Source: JBBTCX01 sp964494205 (GTDB lineage Bacteria; Planctomycetota; Phycisphaerae; UBA1845). Taken from it: a stretch of DNA of 64,000 nt. The notes below the pieces were generated by a model. The model made no database searches and was not told the origin of the DNA. It worked only from the letters and a program-made list of their open reading frames with translations. Below are positions 35,171-44,070 of the stretch, piece after piece (within the stretch, counting starts at the first letter, position 1; each line of letters begins with the position of its first letter). The position numbers and the translations under genes were made by a program. The stretch lies in the NCBI GenBank assembly GCA_964494205.1, contig CAZBRD010000016.1, positions 1 to 64,000 of the forward strand. The letters run 5' to 3'.

Positions 35171-35199
35171 TTGACGAATTCGTGAAAGAAAGGTACAAT
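35171..35199 (+). promoter_or_regulatory. Sigma-70 promoter of folC, near-leaderless
   Basis: TTGACG (35171-35176), 17-base spacer, TACAAT (35194-35199). Expected transcription start is at about 35206, while folC's ATG is at 35208, and there is no ribosome binding site. The transcript would be leaderless or nearly so. Confidence 0.65.
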
Positions 35200-35207
35200 C
35201 CGCCCCG

Positions 35208-36695
35208 ATGAGTAGGGTCACAATAACTAAACCCAAGAAGAAGACCAAGCCAAAGGTTAAGGCCAAACCCGCGCCCAAAGCTCGCAAGGAGACGGTCGCC
35301 AAAGCTCCGCCCGAGCCCGGCCGTTCGTTCAGGTCAGCTTTGCAGTTTCTTAATTCGCTGACAAATTACGAGCGCGTCCGTAGCGTTGAGTACAACCGTC
35401 AGAACTTCGGTCTCACACGCATGACCCGACTTTTGGCGGCGATGGGCAATCCGCATCGCGCCTTTAAGTCGGCCCATGTCGCGGGCACGAAAGGCAAAGG
35501 GAGCACGTGCACTATGCTCGCACAAATGCTCCAGGCCTGCGGTTACAAGGTCGGTCTTTATACCTCTCCACACATTTTGGACATCCGCGAGCGCATCGCC
35601 GTCAACGGCGAACTGATTTCAGAAGCGGCCTTCTCTAAAACCATAGGCGCCGTCATGGCTGCCTTGCCGAAGGCCAAGCTGACCGCGCCCACTTACTTTG
35701 AAGTGCTGACAGCCGCCGCCTTCCGCTATTTCGAGCAGCAGGGCGTCGAGATCGCCGTTGTCGAAACAGGCTTGGGTGGCCGGTTGGATTGCACCAACGT
35801 TATTACTCCGGAAGTCGTTGGCCTCACCAACATCAGTTTTGATCACATGGCTCAGCTTGGTAACACGCTGGAGCTGATCGCCGCTGAGAAGGCAGGCATC
35901 CTGAAGAAGGGCATCCCAGCCGTTAGCGCCCCGCAGCGTCCAAACGTTCGCGAGGTCTTTCGCCGCGTCGCTGACGAAGTGGGCGCTCCTCTTCGATTCT
36001 CTGATGAGGGCGTCGACTTCAGCTATCGCTTCGAGTTCTCACGCTCCATCGGTCGTCACGCACGCATCTGCCTGACAACACCGACCAGCCGGTTCGAGCA
36101 CCTGCACGTGCCTCTGCTCGGCGAGCATCAGGCTGCCAACTGCGGCCTCGCTTTGAACATGCTTGATGCCATGAAGCAACGCGGCTTCAAGATTGACGAT
36201 CAACTCGCGATGGCCGGCCTGACAAGGGTTGAACTGCCGGGCCGAATGCAGTTGATCTCCGAGTCGCCGCGTATTCTGGTGGATGGTGCACACAACGCAG
36301 CCAGCATTGACGCGCTCATGCGAGCCATCGGCCAGAACGTCACGTACGATTCCATGATCGTGATCTTCGGTTGCCAGCGAGACAAAGATATCTCCGGCAT
36401 GATCCGCCGAATTCAGCTTGGCGCCGATAAGATCATTTTCACCAGCACCGGTTCGCCGCGCTCAGCCGACCCGGCAGAGTTAGCCGCTGAATATGTCGAT
36501 CGTTCCTCCGGCAAGATGGCCCAGGTCGCTCGCCGACTTGAAGATGCCATGCAGATCGCCACCAGCGCTCTGACCCGCGAGGACCTGATCTGCATCACCG
36601 GCTCCTTCTATCTGGTGGCGGAAGCCATCCAGAAGTTCACCAAGAAGCCAGGCGAAAAGCCCGCTGCCGTACTCGAAGCCGTCGGCGCGAATTAG
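35208..36695 (+). CDS. folC: Folylpolyglutamate/dihydrofolate synthase
   Basis: FolC adds glutamate to folates. The 495-residue protein has the Mur-ligase-type P-loop AGTKGKGST (residues 92-100), a TSPHILDIRERI segment, the GLGGRLDCTN loop and FDHMAQLG, then VDGAHNAAS in the C-terminal domain. An unusual N-terminal extension of about 38 residues is very rich in Lys, Ala and Pro, and the canonical domain starts at SALQFLNSLTNYERV. The extension could bind nucleic acid or anionic partners. Transcription seems leaderless. A strong terminator follows. Confidence 0.94.
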   Translation: MSRVTITKPKKKTKPKVKAKPAPKARKETVAKAPPEPGRSFRSALQFLNSLTNYERVRSVEYNRQNFGLTRMTRLLAAMGNPHRAFKSAHVAGTKGKGSTCTMLAQMLQACGYKVGLYTSPHILDIRERIAVNGELISEAAFSKTIGAVMAALPKAKLTAPTYFEVLTAAAFRYFEQQGVEIAVVETGLGGRLDCTNVITPEVVGLTNISFDHMAQLGNTLELIAAEKAGILKKGIPAVSAPQRPNVREVFRRVADEVGAPLRFSDEGVDFSYRFEFSRSIGRHARICLTTPTSRFEHLHVPLLGEHQAANCGLALNMLDAMKQRGFKIDDQLAMAGLTRVELPGRMQLISESPRILVDGAHNAASIDALMRAIGQNVTYDSMIVIFGCQRDKDISGMIRRIQLGADKIIFTSTGSPRSADPAELAAEYVDRSSGKMAQVARRLEDAMQIATSALTREDLICITGSFYLVAEAIQKFTKKPGEKPAAVLEAVGAN

Positions 36696-36765
36696 TCGCG
36701 TCGATTTCGAAAAGCCGGGTCGTGCCCGTCTTGTATTCGACAAAAATATATCCAAACTAACCAGA

Positions 36766-36795
36766 GCCCCCTGCGCAAGCAGGGGGCTTTTGTTT
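36766..36795 (+). terminator. folC terminator, also family C repeat (C3)
   Basis: A perfect 9-bp stem (GCCCCCTGC with GCAGGGGGC) with a GCAA tetraloop, followed by TTTTGTTT. The same hairpin core occurs at 25648, 33585 and 63153, where no T-run follows. Confidence 0.85.
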
Positions 36796-36867
36796 ACGGC
36801 AACCAAAATCAGGTTGATTCCACTTTGACCAAACGGTTGCTTGGTAAATCGGCTTAACTAAGGCCCG

Positions 36868-37392
36868 TCAAACCGCCACTCGCATCCTCGATGGCCTATG
36901 TAGTCGCCGCATCTTTGTTGATGTGTTCTCAATGACGCCAGCCAATCGCGTTGTAGTCCCTGTCGTCGGCGTAGTCGTGGGACAAGTCGAGGTTCCAACG
37001 GCTCTGCTTTTCGCTCGGGCCACCGGGATATGCAAAATCCGGCGTACCATCATCTCCGACAGCCGATCAACGACCTCTAGCATCACGTCATCTTTGACCA
37101 GCAGTGTAATGCATCGACGGCCGGCGTCGCGAATGTCGCTACCCAATTGCAGAAGGCGAATGCCGGAGCCGAACCGCTCAACCAGCTCGCCGCACCGAAC
37201 ACTGGCCCTTTCATTCGACTCCAGCGTGACCCGCAAAAACCAGAACTCGCTATCAGCAATATCTGCCGTTTCAATCGCCGAATCATCCAAGACAACTTCG
37301 TAGCCCCATCGCTCGATCGTCTTTCGGTCAGCCTCCTCGGCAGCGGTCAATCCCTTATGCAAACCATTGGCCCTTGCCTGCATTTCAATCAT
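36868..37392 (-). CDS. Hypothetical protein, 174 residues
   Basis: This frame gives an ordinary soluble composition (ADRKTIERWGYEVVLDDSAI, VKDDVMLEVVDRLSEMMV), in contrast to the S/R-rich frame on the other strand. No family is recognised. The last 45 residues are Thr/Arg-rich and look less natural, so the real end may differ or the gene may be decaying. Start ATG 37392 or 37383; no good ribosome binding site. Confidence 0.5.
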   Translation of the reverse strand: MIEMQARANGLHKGLTAAEEADRKTIERWGYEVVLDDSAIETADIADSEFWFLRVTLESNERASVRCGELVERFGSGIRLLQLGSDIRDAGRRCITLLVKDDVMLEVVDRLSEMMVRRILHIPVARAKSRAVGTSTCPTTTPTTGTTTRLAGVIENTSTKMRRLHRPSRMRVAV

Positions 37393-37398
37393 GGACAA

Positions 37399-37721
37399 CC
37401 ACCACCGATTAGTGTCGCACTCAGACCCGAAAACAATTCACCCCGCCCACATTCGGCATGGTTGCGACGAATCCTTGACCAATTCCGAAGTATCACTTCG
37501 CAGCCGCGTTTTCAATGTCACTCAATCTGTTTCATCTGTTCGTGCAACACAGGTCACAACGCAATCCGAATGCAATAAGCAGAGAGGCTCGGCTGATGAT
37601 CCCGAGCGTTGAGTTCTTTGCTCAGCAGGGGGTAAGCAGGTAGGGCGGGTTCCACCCACCGCGACGATTCTCGATTTCCGCCGGCAAACAACTCCCCGCA
37701 TTCAATCAATGTAAAAAGAAT
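37399..37721. other. Intergenic stretch, no gene
   Basis: Holds a GTAG-type hairpin repeat at 37640-37660 and no convincing coding region. Confidence 0.45.
37640..37660. repeat. GTAG hairpin repeat (family L)
   Basis: GTAG followed by GGCGGGT-TCC-ACCCACC. This GTAG plus short hairpin layout matches the REP tetranucleotide plus stem design. Confidence 0.5.
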
Positions 37722-37754
37722 CGCGGGGCTGAGATCATCAATCTCAACCCCGCG
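37722..37754 (-). terminator. Intrinsic terminator of the 37798 gene
   Basis: A 14-bp stem with one mismatch (CGCGGGGCTGAGAT with ATCTCAACCCCGCG) followed on the minus strand by ATTCTTTTTAC. It lies 43 bases past the stop of the Tyr/Pro repeat protein. Confidence 0.8.
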
Positions 37755-37760
37755 TAGAAA

Positions 37761-37793
37761 TTTAGGTTTTAGGCTTTAGGCGTTTAGGTTTTT
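37761..37793. repeat. TTTAGG-type tandem tract
   Basis: Four irregular units of TTTAGG with 0-2 extra bases between a gene stop and its terminator. Confidence 0.45.
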
Positions 37794-37797
37794 ATTC

Positions 37798-38319
37798 TCA
37801 TCCACCGAGCGAGAAGCCCCATGCGCGACGACCGTGGCCGTTCGACGCATACCCGAAGCTGATGCCCGACGAATAATACGGGCGGCTGTAGTACGCCGGG
37901 CTATAGGTCACCGGCGCGACATACGGTTGCGAATAAACCGGCGCCGCATACGGCTGGGTGTACACCGGAGTCGCACAAGGCTGCGAGTAAACCGGAGCTA
38001 CGTACGGTTGCGAGTACACCGGCGCGCTATAGACGACTGGCGCGGAGTAGTACACCGGTCGCGAGTAGACGATTGGCTGTGGGTAACAGGCCGGCCGTGC
38101 GTACACGTGACCGTAACCGTAACCGTGCCCATGTCCGTAGCTCGGGCGATAGTAGCTTTGCGAATAAGCCGGACGACCCCAGCCACCTCCGCCACCATGA
38201 TAGCCACGACCACCACCGTTATATCCACGACCAGCCTCAGCAGTATTGGCTGCGAACATCGAGGCAGCCGCGCCCACCAGGGCCATCACCACAACATTCT
38301 TGCAGCTCATACTAAACAT
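37798..38319 (-). CDS. Secreted Tyr/Pro/Gly repeat protein
   Basis: The 173-residue protein has a signal peptide ending in NTAEA, a Gly-rich stretch (GRGYNGGGRGYHGGGGGWG), a His/Gly/Tyr run (GHGHGYGYGH) and about seven imperfect repeats of VYSQPYVAP. AAGGAG lies 8 bases before the ATG, and a strong terminator follows. Such low-complexity proteins often form matrix, wall or adhesive material through Tyr stacking; that is inference. No enzyme domain is present. Confidence 0.8.
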   Translation of the reverse strand: MFSMSCKNVVVMALVGAAASMFAANTAEAGRGYNGGGRGYHGGGGGWGRPAYSQSYYRPSYGHGHGYGYGHVYARPACYPQPIVYSRPVYYSAPVVYSAPVYSQPYVAPVYSQPCATPVYTQPYAAPVYSQPYVAPVTYSPAYYSRPYYSSGISFGYASNGHGRRAWGFSLGG

Positions 38320-38502
38320 GGTTCTAACTCCTTGGCTTTCTTTAGCCTTTGCGAATCACCCCCGGGCTTCCCACATCGTTCCACCGCAGTAGTGACTTTC
38401 TAATAGACAGTCCTTGGGAACCGAGGTTAGGGAACGAGCAAAATCCGTTACATATAGACCTTAGTCCGAAAATATGCCTATTCTGATCATTGAGAATCGG
38501 TT

Positions 38503-38850
38503 TCAGGGGCGATTGGGTCTTCCGAATCCAACTTCCGGTACTTTGGCCCAAATCGTGAACGGCAGTCCCAAAATCATGATGGGAGCCAGGAGGAGAATCA
38601 TGAAGAAATAGAACACCTTACGACCTTTCGTCACATCGGCGTCAAACCATGTTCGTTTCCACATGGTTCCAAAGATGCCGTAGTTATGCCGAATGTTGAC
38701 GAACGGAATGTAGGGACTGAGTTGGCCCACCGTCTCGCCGCATTCCTCGCAGTAGTGTTGCAACGGCTGGTACGGAGTGAAGCACTTCAGGCAAACCGGC
38801 GTGCCTTCAGCCGGCGTGTCGCCCGAGGGCCGAGTCTCAGAATGGGGCAT
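38503..38850 (-). CDS. Small zinc-ribbon membrane protein
   Basis: The 115-residue protein has an N-terminal zinc ribbon (CLKCFTPYQPLQHYCEECGE) and one strong C-terminal helix (FYFFMILLLAPIMILGLPF). The middle has PYIPFVNIRHNYGIFGTMW. The function is unknown. It lies, with the next gene, just downstream of the deca-haem cytochrome on the same strand, so it could assist that system in the membrane; this is inferred from order only. Confidence 0.72.
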   Translation of the reverse strand: MPHSETRPSGDTPAEGTPVCLKCFTPYQPLQHYCEECGETVGQLSPYIPFVNIRHNYGIFGTMWKRTWFDADVTKGRKVFYFFMILLLAPIMILGLPFTIWAKVPEVGFGRPNRP

Positions 38851-38959
38851 GTTCAAACAACCAAATCAAAAACTGCTCATACGCCATCACAGCTCGTCGA
38901 AGTCACATCAAGAAACAAAAAAGGCAATTCACTATTCAGATCAGTCTTGGTTCGCGAAG

Positions 38960-39343
38960 TTACAGATCCTTCCCTGTGCGCGCGACGGGAAGTGGCTTCG
39001 CTCCCCCGCCGAACCACTTGCTCCGCATCCAGCTCAATGAGAAGGCAATGAGGCCGCCCGCGACAACCACAGCCAGAAAACCAACGACAAGCAGGAAGAA
39101 AGGAATCGCCAGCAGAACCGCCGCGATCGCAAAAAGCGCCGCGAGCAACCGATGTCCACCAGACAATTGGCCCGAGTGCAAGGTGAACACGACGCGCTGG
39201 TGGAATGGCTGAAGGGTTTCAACGCGTTTTGTCGTCACAAACTCGGGCTGGCTCGCTTCCGAATTAACGGGCGACACGGATCCAATGGGCGCGAGTAATT
39301 CTCGTCCCTCTACAGTTTCCTCTTGTTGATCGCTCAAGTGCAT
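38960..39343 (-). CDS. Small membrane protein, 127 residues
   Basis: A soluble N-terminal part of about 60 residues (with FHQRVVFTLHSG) precedes two adjacent hydrophobic helices (LLAALFAIAAVLLAIPFFLL and FLAVVVAGGLIAFSL) and a basic tail. No family is recognised. It sits between the cytochrome gene and the zinc-ribbon membrane gene, all on the minus strand. Confidence 0.7.
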   Translation of the reverse strand: MHLSDQQEETVEGRELLAPIGSVSPVNSEASQPEFVTTKRVETLQPFHQRVVFTLHSGQLSGGHRLLAALFAIAAVLLAIPFFLLVVGFLAVVVAGGLIAFSLSWMRSKWFGGGAKPLPVARTGKDL

Positions 39344-39469
39344 CGCTAGCCGCTAACATCAAACAAATGGCGCGCTTACTTCGTACAGCAGCGCATTCGA
39401 CTCAACGCCAACCAATCATAGGCCAAATACCGTGCTATAGCGCTCGCCTTATCACCGGCGGCCCTCAGC

Positions 39470-41398
39470 CTATTTCACTTCACTCTTGGCACCGGCTGCC
39501 GACGCCGTAGTTCCCATCAACTCGCGCAGGATCGACTTGGTTGCCTCAACATTGTGCAACGGACCGGCCTTGCGCAACGCCTCCAGAACTTCCCGCCCAT
39601 GCGCATCGGTCCTTGTCTCCGCCTGCCGCAACAATTCCTCAACGTCACTCTTCCACGTTGTGAGCATGCCCTTGTACTTCGCCTCCTCATCCTCATGGCA
39701 TTCCATGCACAGCCCGTCGATGGCCGCCAACGTCAGTTTCTTCGACACATCGTGGCAACCGTCGCACGTGACAATCTCAGCCATCGGTTCCGCATCGCGC
39801 TTGAACTTCTCGAACCCGATCAGGTTTCCGTTGCGAAACGCTGTGGTGGCCGCATGACAACCGTCGCAGGAGTTCACCGGCGCAGACCCGCCCGTGTGAC
39901 ACTCATTGCATCGCAGCGTCGCGTGAACGCCTTCCAGTGGCACCGGGTGTGTGAACCCGCCGACCTCGACACCTTTCGCCCCGCCGGCCGCGGGCACGAT
40001 GAACTCATGACAGGCAGAGCATTCATGCGTGATCGCGACACCCTTGTCATCCACGTGCTTCCCCTCATGGCATCGAAAACACCCGGGGTAAAACATGTGA
40101 CCAATATTGTTCGGATACGACTCCCACGACGCATTCATCGCAGGGAAAATGTTCGACGAGTAAACCGATTGCCCCATGGCCACTAATTGATCCACGTCCT
40201 TCGCGCGATCGGTCGCGATACCCGCGTGGTTCTTCTGATAAAACTCCCTCAACGAGGTATCGATACTCTTCAGCGCCTCATCCTTCGTGGCATAGTCTTT
40301 GGTCAATGCGCTTACCATCTCGCGCTTGGCGAACGGCATCGTTTGCAGTGCGGGGTGAACATCCAGCGCCTTGTTCACCGCGCGGTCCGGCGGGTGGAAA
40401 ATGTGCGTCGGCCGATTGTGGCAATCCATGCAGTCAATGGTGCGATGCGTTCCTTCCGGAGGTGCTTCCGTGTGCGCTTTGCCGTCCGATCGAAACACTC
40501 GCTTCTCGCCCGTGTTGTGGTTCACCATCTGCACCCACGGAATCACCTGCAAATCGTGATCCGTAGCTACGTATTCCACCGAGAATCCCTCCGCCATATG
40601 CCAGTGGATTCCAGACGGCGGGCCCATGCGCGGATCGCTGCCACCCGTCTTCAGCAACATGCGAAGTTGACCACGCGTGTTGGCTTCATCCGACGCGTAG
40701 TGATTCTGCGTCACCAATTGATCGCCATAGAACCGTGAAGGCCAATGGCATTGCCCGCAGGTCTCCGTCGCAGGGCGCAACTCGTGAATCGCAGGCGGTA
40801 TCGGTCGCGGAAACGAACCTCGCGCCACCGCCCACACCTGCCGCAATCCCGACAGTTTCGCTTTCACATACCACGTGGCGCCCTCGCCGATATGACACTC
40901 CGCACAATCGACGTGTGCGTGCGGCGAATGCTGATAGGCGGTGTACTGCGGCTCCATCACCTCGTGGCACACCTTGCCGCAAAACTCGTTCGAATCGGTG
41001 TAGTGATAACCGCGATAACTCAGCAGCCCGATGATCGGAAGCGAACCCAACGTCGTCGCCGCCCCCAGGCTGAGCACCCGCCGCTGTCGTGGGTCGTTGA
41101 AATCAATGCGCGGCAGGTAATAAGCCGTCGCCTTGATTCCCTCGCGCAGGTGTTTCCTTCGCGCCACCCACAACCCGATCGTTATCATCAGCAGCCCGAT
41201 GACCAAGATGATCGGGAAAATCAGGTACGTGAACACGCCCAGATACGGGTTGGGATTCGGCGCGAGCAGATCAAAGAAAAGAAAGCTCAGGAGAAAAAGC
41301 GTCGTAACCCCGCTGATCAATCCGCCGGCCACCGTCAGCGAATTCCGCCACAGGTGTCGAATGTTTTCACCAACCGATTGAAGAGGTGTTGTTGCCAT
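39470..41398 (-). CDS. NapC/NirT-type deca-haem cytochrome c
   Basis: The 642-residue protein has three N-terminal membrane helices (residues about 15-45, 55-80 and 105-130), then a large exported part with ten haem sites: nine CxxCH and a first CX3CH (FCGKVCH). The segment CHEVMEPQYTAYQHSPHAHV and the paired CAECHIG, CGQCHWPSRFYGD follow the NapC/NrfH quinol-oxidase plan. It should pass electrons from the quinone pool to periplasmic acceptors. The terminal acceptor is unknown, since no reductase gene is adjacent. Confidence 0.9.
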   Translation of the reverse strand: MATTPLQSVGENIRHLWRNSLTVAGGLISGVTTLFLLSFLFFDLLAPNPNPYLGVFTYLIFPIILVIGLLMITIGLWVARRKHLREGIKATAYYLPRIDFNDPRQRRVLSLGAATTLGSLPIIGLLSYRGYHYTDSNEFCGKVCHEVMEPQYTAYQHSPHAHVDCAECHIGEGATWYVKAKLSGLRQVWAVARGSFPRPIPPAIHELRPATETCGQCHWPSRFYGDQLVTQNHYASDEANTRGQLRMLLKTGGSDPRMGPPSGIHWHMAEGFSVEYVATDHDLQVIPWVQMVNHNTGEKRVFRSDGKAHTEAPPEGTHRTIDCMDCHNRPTHIFHPPDRAVNKALDVHPALQTMPFAKREMVSALTKDYATKDEALKSIDTSLREFYQKNHAGIATDRAKDVDQLVAMGQSVYSSNIFPAMNASWESYPNNIGHMFYPGCFRCHEGKHVDDKGVAITHECSACHEFIVPAAGGAKGVEVGGFTHPVPLEGVHATLRCNECHTGGSAPVNSCDGCHAATTAFRNGNLIGFEKFKRDAEPMAEIVTCDGCHDVSKKLTLAAIDGLCMECHEDEEAKYKGMLTTWKSDVEELLRQAETRTDAHGREVLEALRKAGPLHNVEATKSILRELMGTTASAAGAKSEVK

Positions 41399-41510
41399 GT
41401 GTGATTCCTAGGTTGGCCCTACTTAGAAAATCGTACCAGAGGACCGCGAGTACTGACGCCATCCATTGCCTGTTGCCGATCGGCTAATGCCGATGGGTGT
41501 GTAACAATAC

Positions 41511-41578
41511 CTCCCTCTCCCTCTTAGACGAAGAGCGACCGATTAGGGAGCACGACGGGGTTGGGGTGAGGGTCTCTT
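41511..41578. repeat. Repeat family B, long form (B2)
   Basis: CTCCCTCTCCCTCTTAGACG through GGGTGAGGGTCTCT with the insert AGAGCGACCGATTAGGGAGC. Almost the same as B4 at 55622, including the word GTGTAACAATAC just before it. Confidence 0.75.
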
Positions 41579-41682
41579 TGGAATTAGGCTCCCGTTCTTG
41601 TTTCAGGCTCTAATGCTAATGCCAATTGCTTAATGCCTACCGAATCAAATGATCCCACAAAAACGCGCTTCCGTAAAAACCA

Positions 41683-41716
41683 AAAGCCCCCGGCCGTTGA
41701 TTCGACCAGGGGCTTT
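41683..41716 (-). terminator. Intrinsic terminator of the CHRD lipoprotein gene
   Basis: AAAGCCCC pairs with GGGGCTTT, with extra pairs inside. On the minus strand TTTTGGTTTTTAC follows. It is 56 bases past the CHRD gene's stop. Confidence 0.75.
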
Positions 41717-41771
41717 CGAAAACTTCGGATCGTCGACCAACTCACCATTGCGCGAATTGGCTCACATAGAA

Positions 41772-42377
41772 CTATTCGTCATCATCGGGAAAGAGAATCT
41801 GTCCTCGAATCTCGCCGGTCGGGTTATTCTCGGTGTGCAGGTTGACGTACAAGCCGTCGGCGAACAAAGCCGCAACTGCATCTTCAACTGAGATCGTCTC
41901 AGACGTTGATTCCAGGTCCCACACGCCGTTGATCGTCACCATATCGTCCTGCTGCTGCACGAGATCGGTGAAGTTGAACACGATCATTCCGTTCTCACCC
42001 AACGGAGCCATGTGGAAATGTGCGCCCACGATTGTTCCCGACAAGCCAGCCGCGCTGATTTGGAACGTGACCTGCGTCATGGATGCATTCAAGAAGAGCG
42101 CCGCCGCGCCGACCGCTTCGGTTTCGACCGGTGCAACCTCTTGGCCTCCCGAAAGCTCAGCCACAAACGAAGCGCTGGGCTCTTCATCGCCGTTTTCGTT
42201 TACGTTCTCGCCGGTATTCTCATTGACGTTTCCGCCGCCGGTGTTGTCATTCGACTGGTTCTCATTCTGATTGGCAGCGGTGTTGTCGTTGCCGGTCGGT
42301 GCGCCCGGCGTGCATCCCCACACGCTGATCAACAACCCCGAAAACAAAGTAAGCAAACTCGCACGTGATGCTGTCAT
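41772..42377 (-). CDS. CHRD-domain lipoprotein
   Basis: ATG 42377 has GGGAGGA 4-5 bases upstream; the frame is open to 42638, but that part overlaps the RNase D gene. The 201-residue protein has a lipoprotein signal ending S-V-W-G-C, an Asn/Glu-rich linker (NQNENQSNDNTGGGNVNENT) and a CHRD domain (AELSGGQEVAPVETEAVGAA ... GAHFHM ... GEIRGQI). CHRD domains occur in exported proteins of unknown binding function. A strong terminator follows. Confidence 0.88.
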   Translation of the reverse strand: MTASRASLLTLFSGLLISVWGCTPGAPTGNDNTAANQNENQSNDNTGGGNVNENTGENVNENGDEEPSASFVAELSGGQEVAPVETEAVGAAALFLNASMTQVTFQISAAGLSGTIVGAHFHMAPLGENGMIVFNFTDLVQQQDDMVTINGVWDLESTSETISVEDAVAALFADGLYVNLHTENNPTGEIRGQILFPDDDE

Positions 42378-42528
42378 AAAGTCCTCCCTGAAGGAAAATG
42401 CGTAACTCTGTAGATCCCTGTCCGCGCTGAAACCTATTATCCACCCCATGTCGATTCCCGCAACCGCCCTTGCGAGCCGACAAGTTAAAGCGCCAGAGCT
42501 TTCTAGATTACCAATAACAATATTGACA

Positions 42529-43878
42529 CTAGTCGCGTGGCTTTGATCGAGGTTTCTCTTCAATCGCTTCCAATCGCACGCAAGCATCCCCGTTGTGCAA
42601 TTCAACCCGAATCGACCGCCGTCCTGCGAGAATATCATCGAGCATCACGCCCACTGCCTCGCCGCGCCATCCAGTGAGCAGTTCAACGTCAGCCTGCTGA
42701 GTCTTGTTGCCTTTTCCACGAGACTTACCTGAACTCGTCGGGGCGTCTGCGTCTCCTGCCACTGCTCGGGCTGATGCAGGTGTTTCGCCTTGCGAACGAT
42801 GCCTGATCAATTCCTGAATCGACCGCTTCGTCGCCACCAGGCTGTAAGCGATGTTCTGTTCGAGACAATAGCTCCTTAGTACAGCCGTCATCAGCGAGAT
42901 CAGCGCCGTCTCGCCCGGCGTCTCGATCTCACGATGTTCCACATCGTTAGACTTCTCCGCCGGCTTGGCCATTGTTTCTTTGACCACCTGCGCCAGCGAG
43001 ACCACGTCGCGATCGCCCAAATTGATCCCGCGCAAGTGGCGAATCTCGTCGCGCGTCGTCAAACCCTGCCTCGCGATCTCAACCAGCAGATGATCCTTGA
43101 GCAGAATCCTCGCCGGTCGGTTGTACTTCTTGGCGACTTTGTCACGCCATACGACCAACTCCCGCGCAACAGCCAGATGCTGCCCACGCAACGCACCGAC
43201 ACCTTTCAATCTCCGAACCCGATCCTCATCTTCTTTCTGATAGAGCGACATCACCTCGAACTTGGCAAACTCTTCATGCGCCCAGGTGATTCGCTTTCGC
43301 TTCGTGAGCTGCTGAACCAGTTTCTTGTGCGCCGCGGGCAAATAGGCCACATCCTCAGCCGCATAGCGAATCTGCTCCGCCGTGAGCGGTCTACGTCGCC
43401 AATCGGTCAACGTCTTGGATTTGTGCAGTCGGATGTGGAGTATCGATTGCACAAGCTTCTGCAGACTGAGCGGATACTCGATTCCCACCAGCCCAGCCGC
43501 GATCTGCACATCGAACACGCGCTGCGGCACCGTATTCGAATGCTGCACGCACAAGGCGAGGTCCTCCTGTCCGGCGTGGACGATCGTCTCGATCTCGTCG
43601 TCGTGAATCAGTCGCCAGATGGGGTTGAGGTCCAGCCCGAGGTTGGGGTCGATGATGACCACGCTCGATTCGGTAGCCGCCTGAATCAGACAGAGGTCCG
43701 ACTGATAGCGGTCCTCCATCACGAACTCGGTGTCAAAAGCGAAGCGGCCGAGCGTGCGCACCTCAGCCGCAAATTGATCAATCTGATCCTGTGATTCCAC
43801 CAGGAGCGTTTCAGGGACTTCCTGTCGACGAGGTGCGGCTTGTCGTTTCATCGGCGATTCGAATCTCCACCGGAACAT
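42529..43878 (-). CDS. rnd: Ribonuclease D
   Basis: RNase D trims the 3' ends of tRNA and other RNAs. The 449-residue protein has the DEDDy exonuclease motifs: FDTEFV (Exo I), HAGQEDLAL (Exo II) and YAAEDVAYL (Exo III with Tyr). An HRDC domain follows (ARELVVWRDKVAKKYNRPA), and the C-terminal region ends basic. The start may be ATG 43878 or 43851. It is transcribed away from gyrA. Confidence 0.93.
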   Translation of the reverse strand: MFRWRFESPMKRQAAPRRQEVPETLLVESQDQIDQFAAEVRTLGRFAFDTEFVMEDRYQSDLCLIQAATESSVVIIDPNLGLDLNPIWRLIHDDEIETIVHAGQEDLALCVQHSNTVPQRVFDVQIAAGLVGIEYPLSLQKLVQSILHIRLHKSKTLTDWRRRPLTAEQIRYAAEDVAYLPAAHKKLVQQLTKRKRITWAHEEFAKFEVMSLYQKEDEDRVRRLKGVGALRGQHLAVARELVVWRDKVAKKYNRPARILLKDHLLVEIARQGLTTRDEIRHLRGINLGDRDVVSLAQVVKETMAKPAEKSNDVEHREIETPGETALISLMTAVLRSYCLEQNIAYSLVATKRSIQELIRHRSQGETPASARAVAGDADAPTSSGKSRGKGNKTQQADVELLTGWRGEAVGVMLDDILAGRRSIRVELHNGDACVRLEAIEEKPRSKPRD

Positions 43879-43984
43879 CCTGTCCCGGCACTATTGGTAT
43901 AGCGGCTAGGTTGTTGTATCCCTAGAGCGGTTTGTCTCCGACATTTTGGATCATGCTCAAAGCGTTATGTCGGCTTACCCCCAA

Positions 43985-43995
43985 GACATAATGTC
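43985..43995. promoter_or_regulatory. Possible operator palindrome upstream of gyrA
   Basis: GACAT-A-ATGTC is a perfect 11-base palindrome in the gap between divergent rnd and gyrA, with a related GTTATGTC word 20 bases before. A regulator is not known. Confidence 0.25.
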
Positions 43996-44070
43996 AATCG
44001 ATTTCCTAAGCTTGTAAACCCTTAAACTAAAACCATGTTTCGACGCCGGGCTCACAGACAATGCAAGGGC

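Larger units (their letters stand above)
41399..41771. other. Intergenic stretch between cytochrome and CHRD genes
   Basis: 373 bases containing long-form repeat B2 and the terminator of the CHRD gene. No coding region seen. The cytochrome promoter should be near 41400-41500, but no clear boxes stand out. Confidence 0.5.

Noticed and set aside
36923..37303. Plus-strand frame opposite the hypothetical 36868 gene
   Set aside because: Very rich in S, R and T with no natural charge pattern; the minus frame looks more like a protein.
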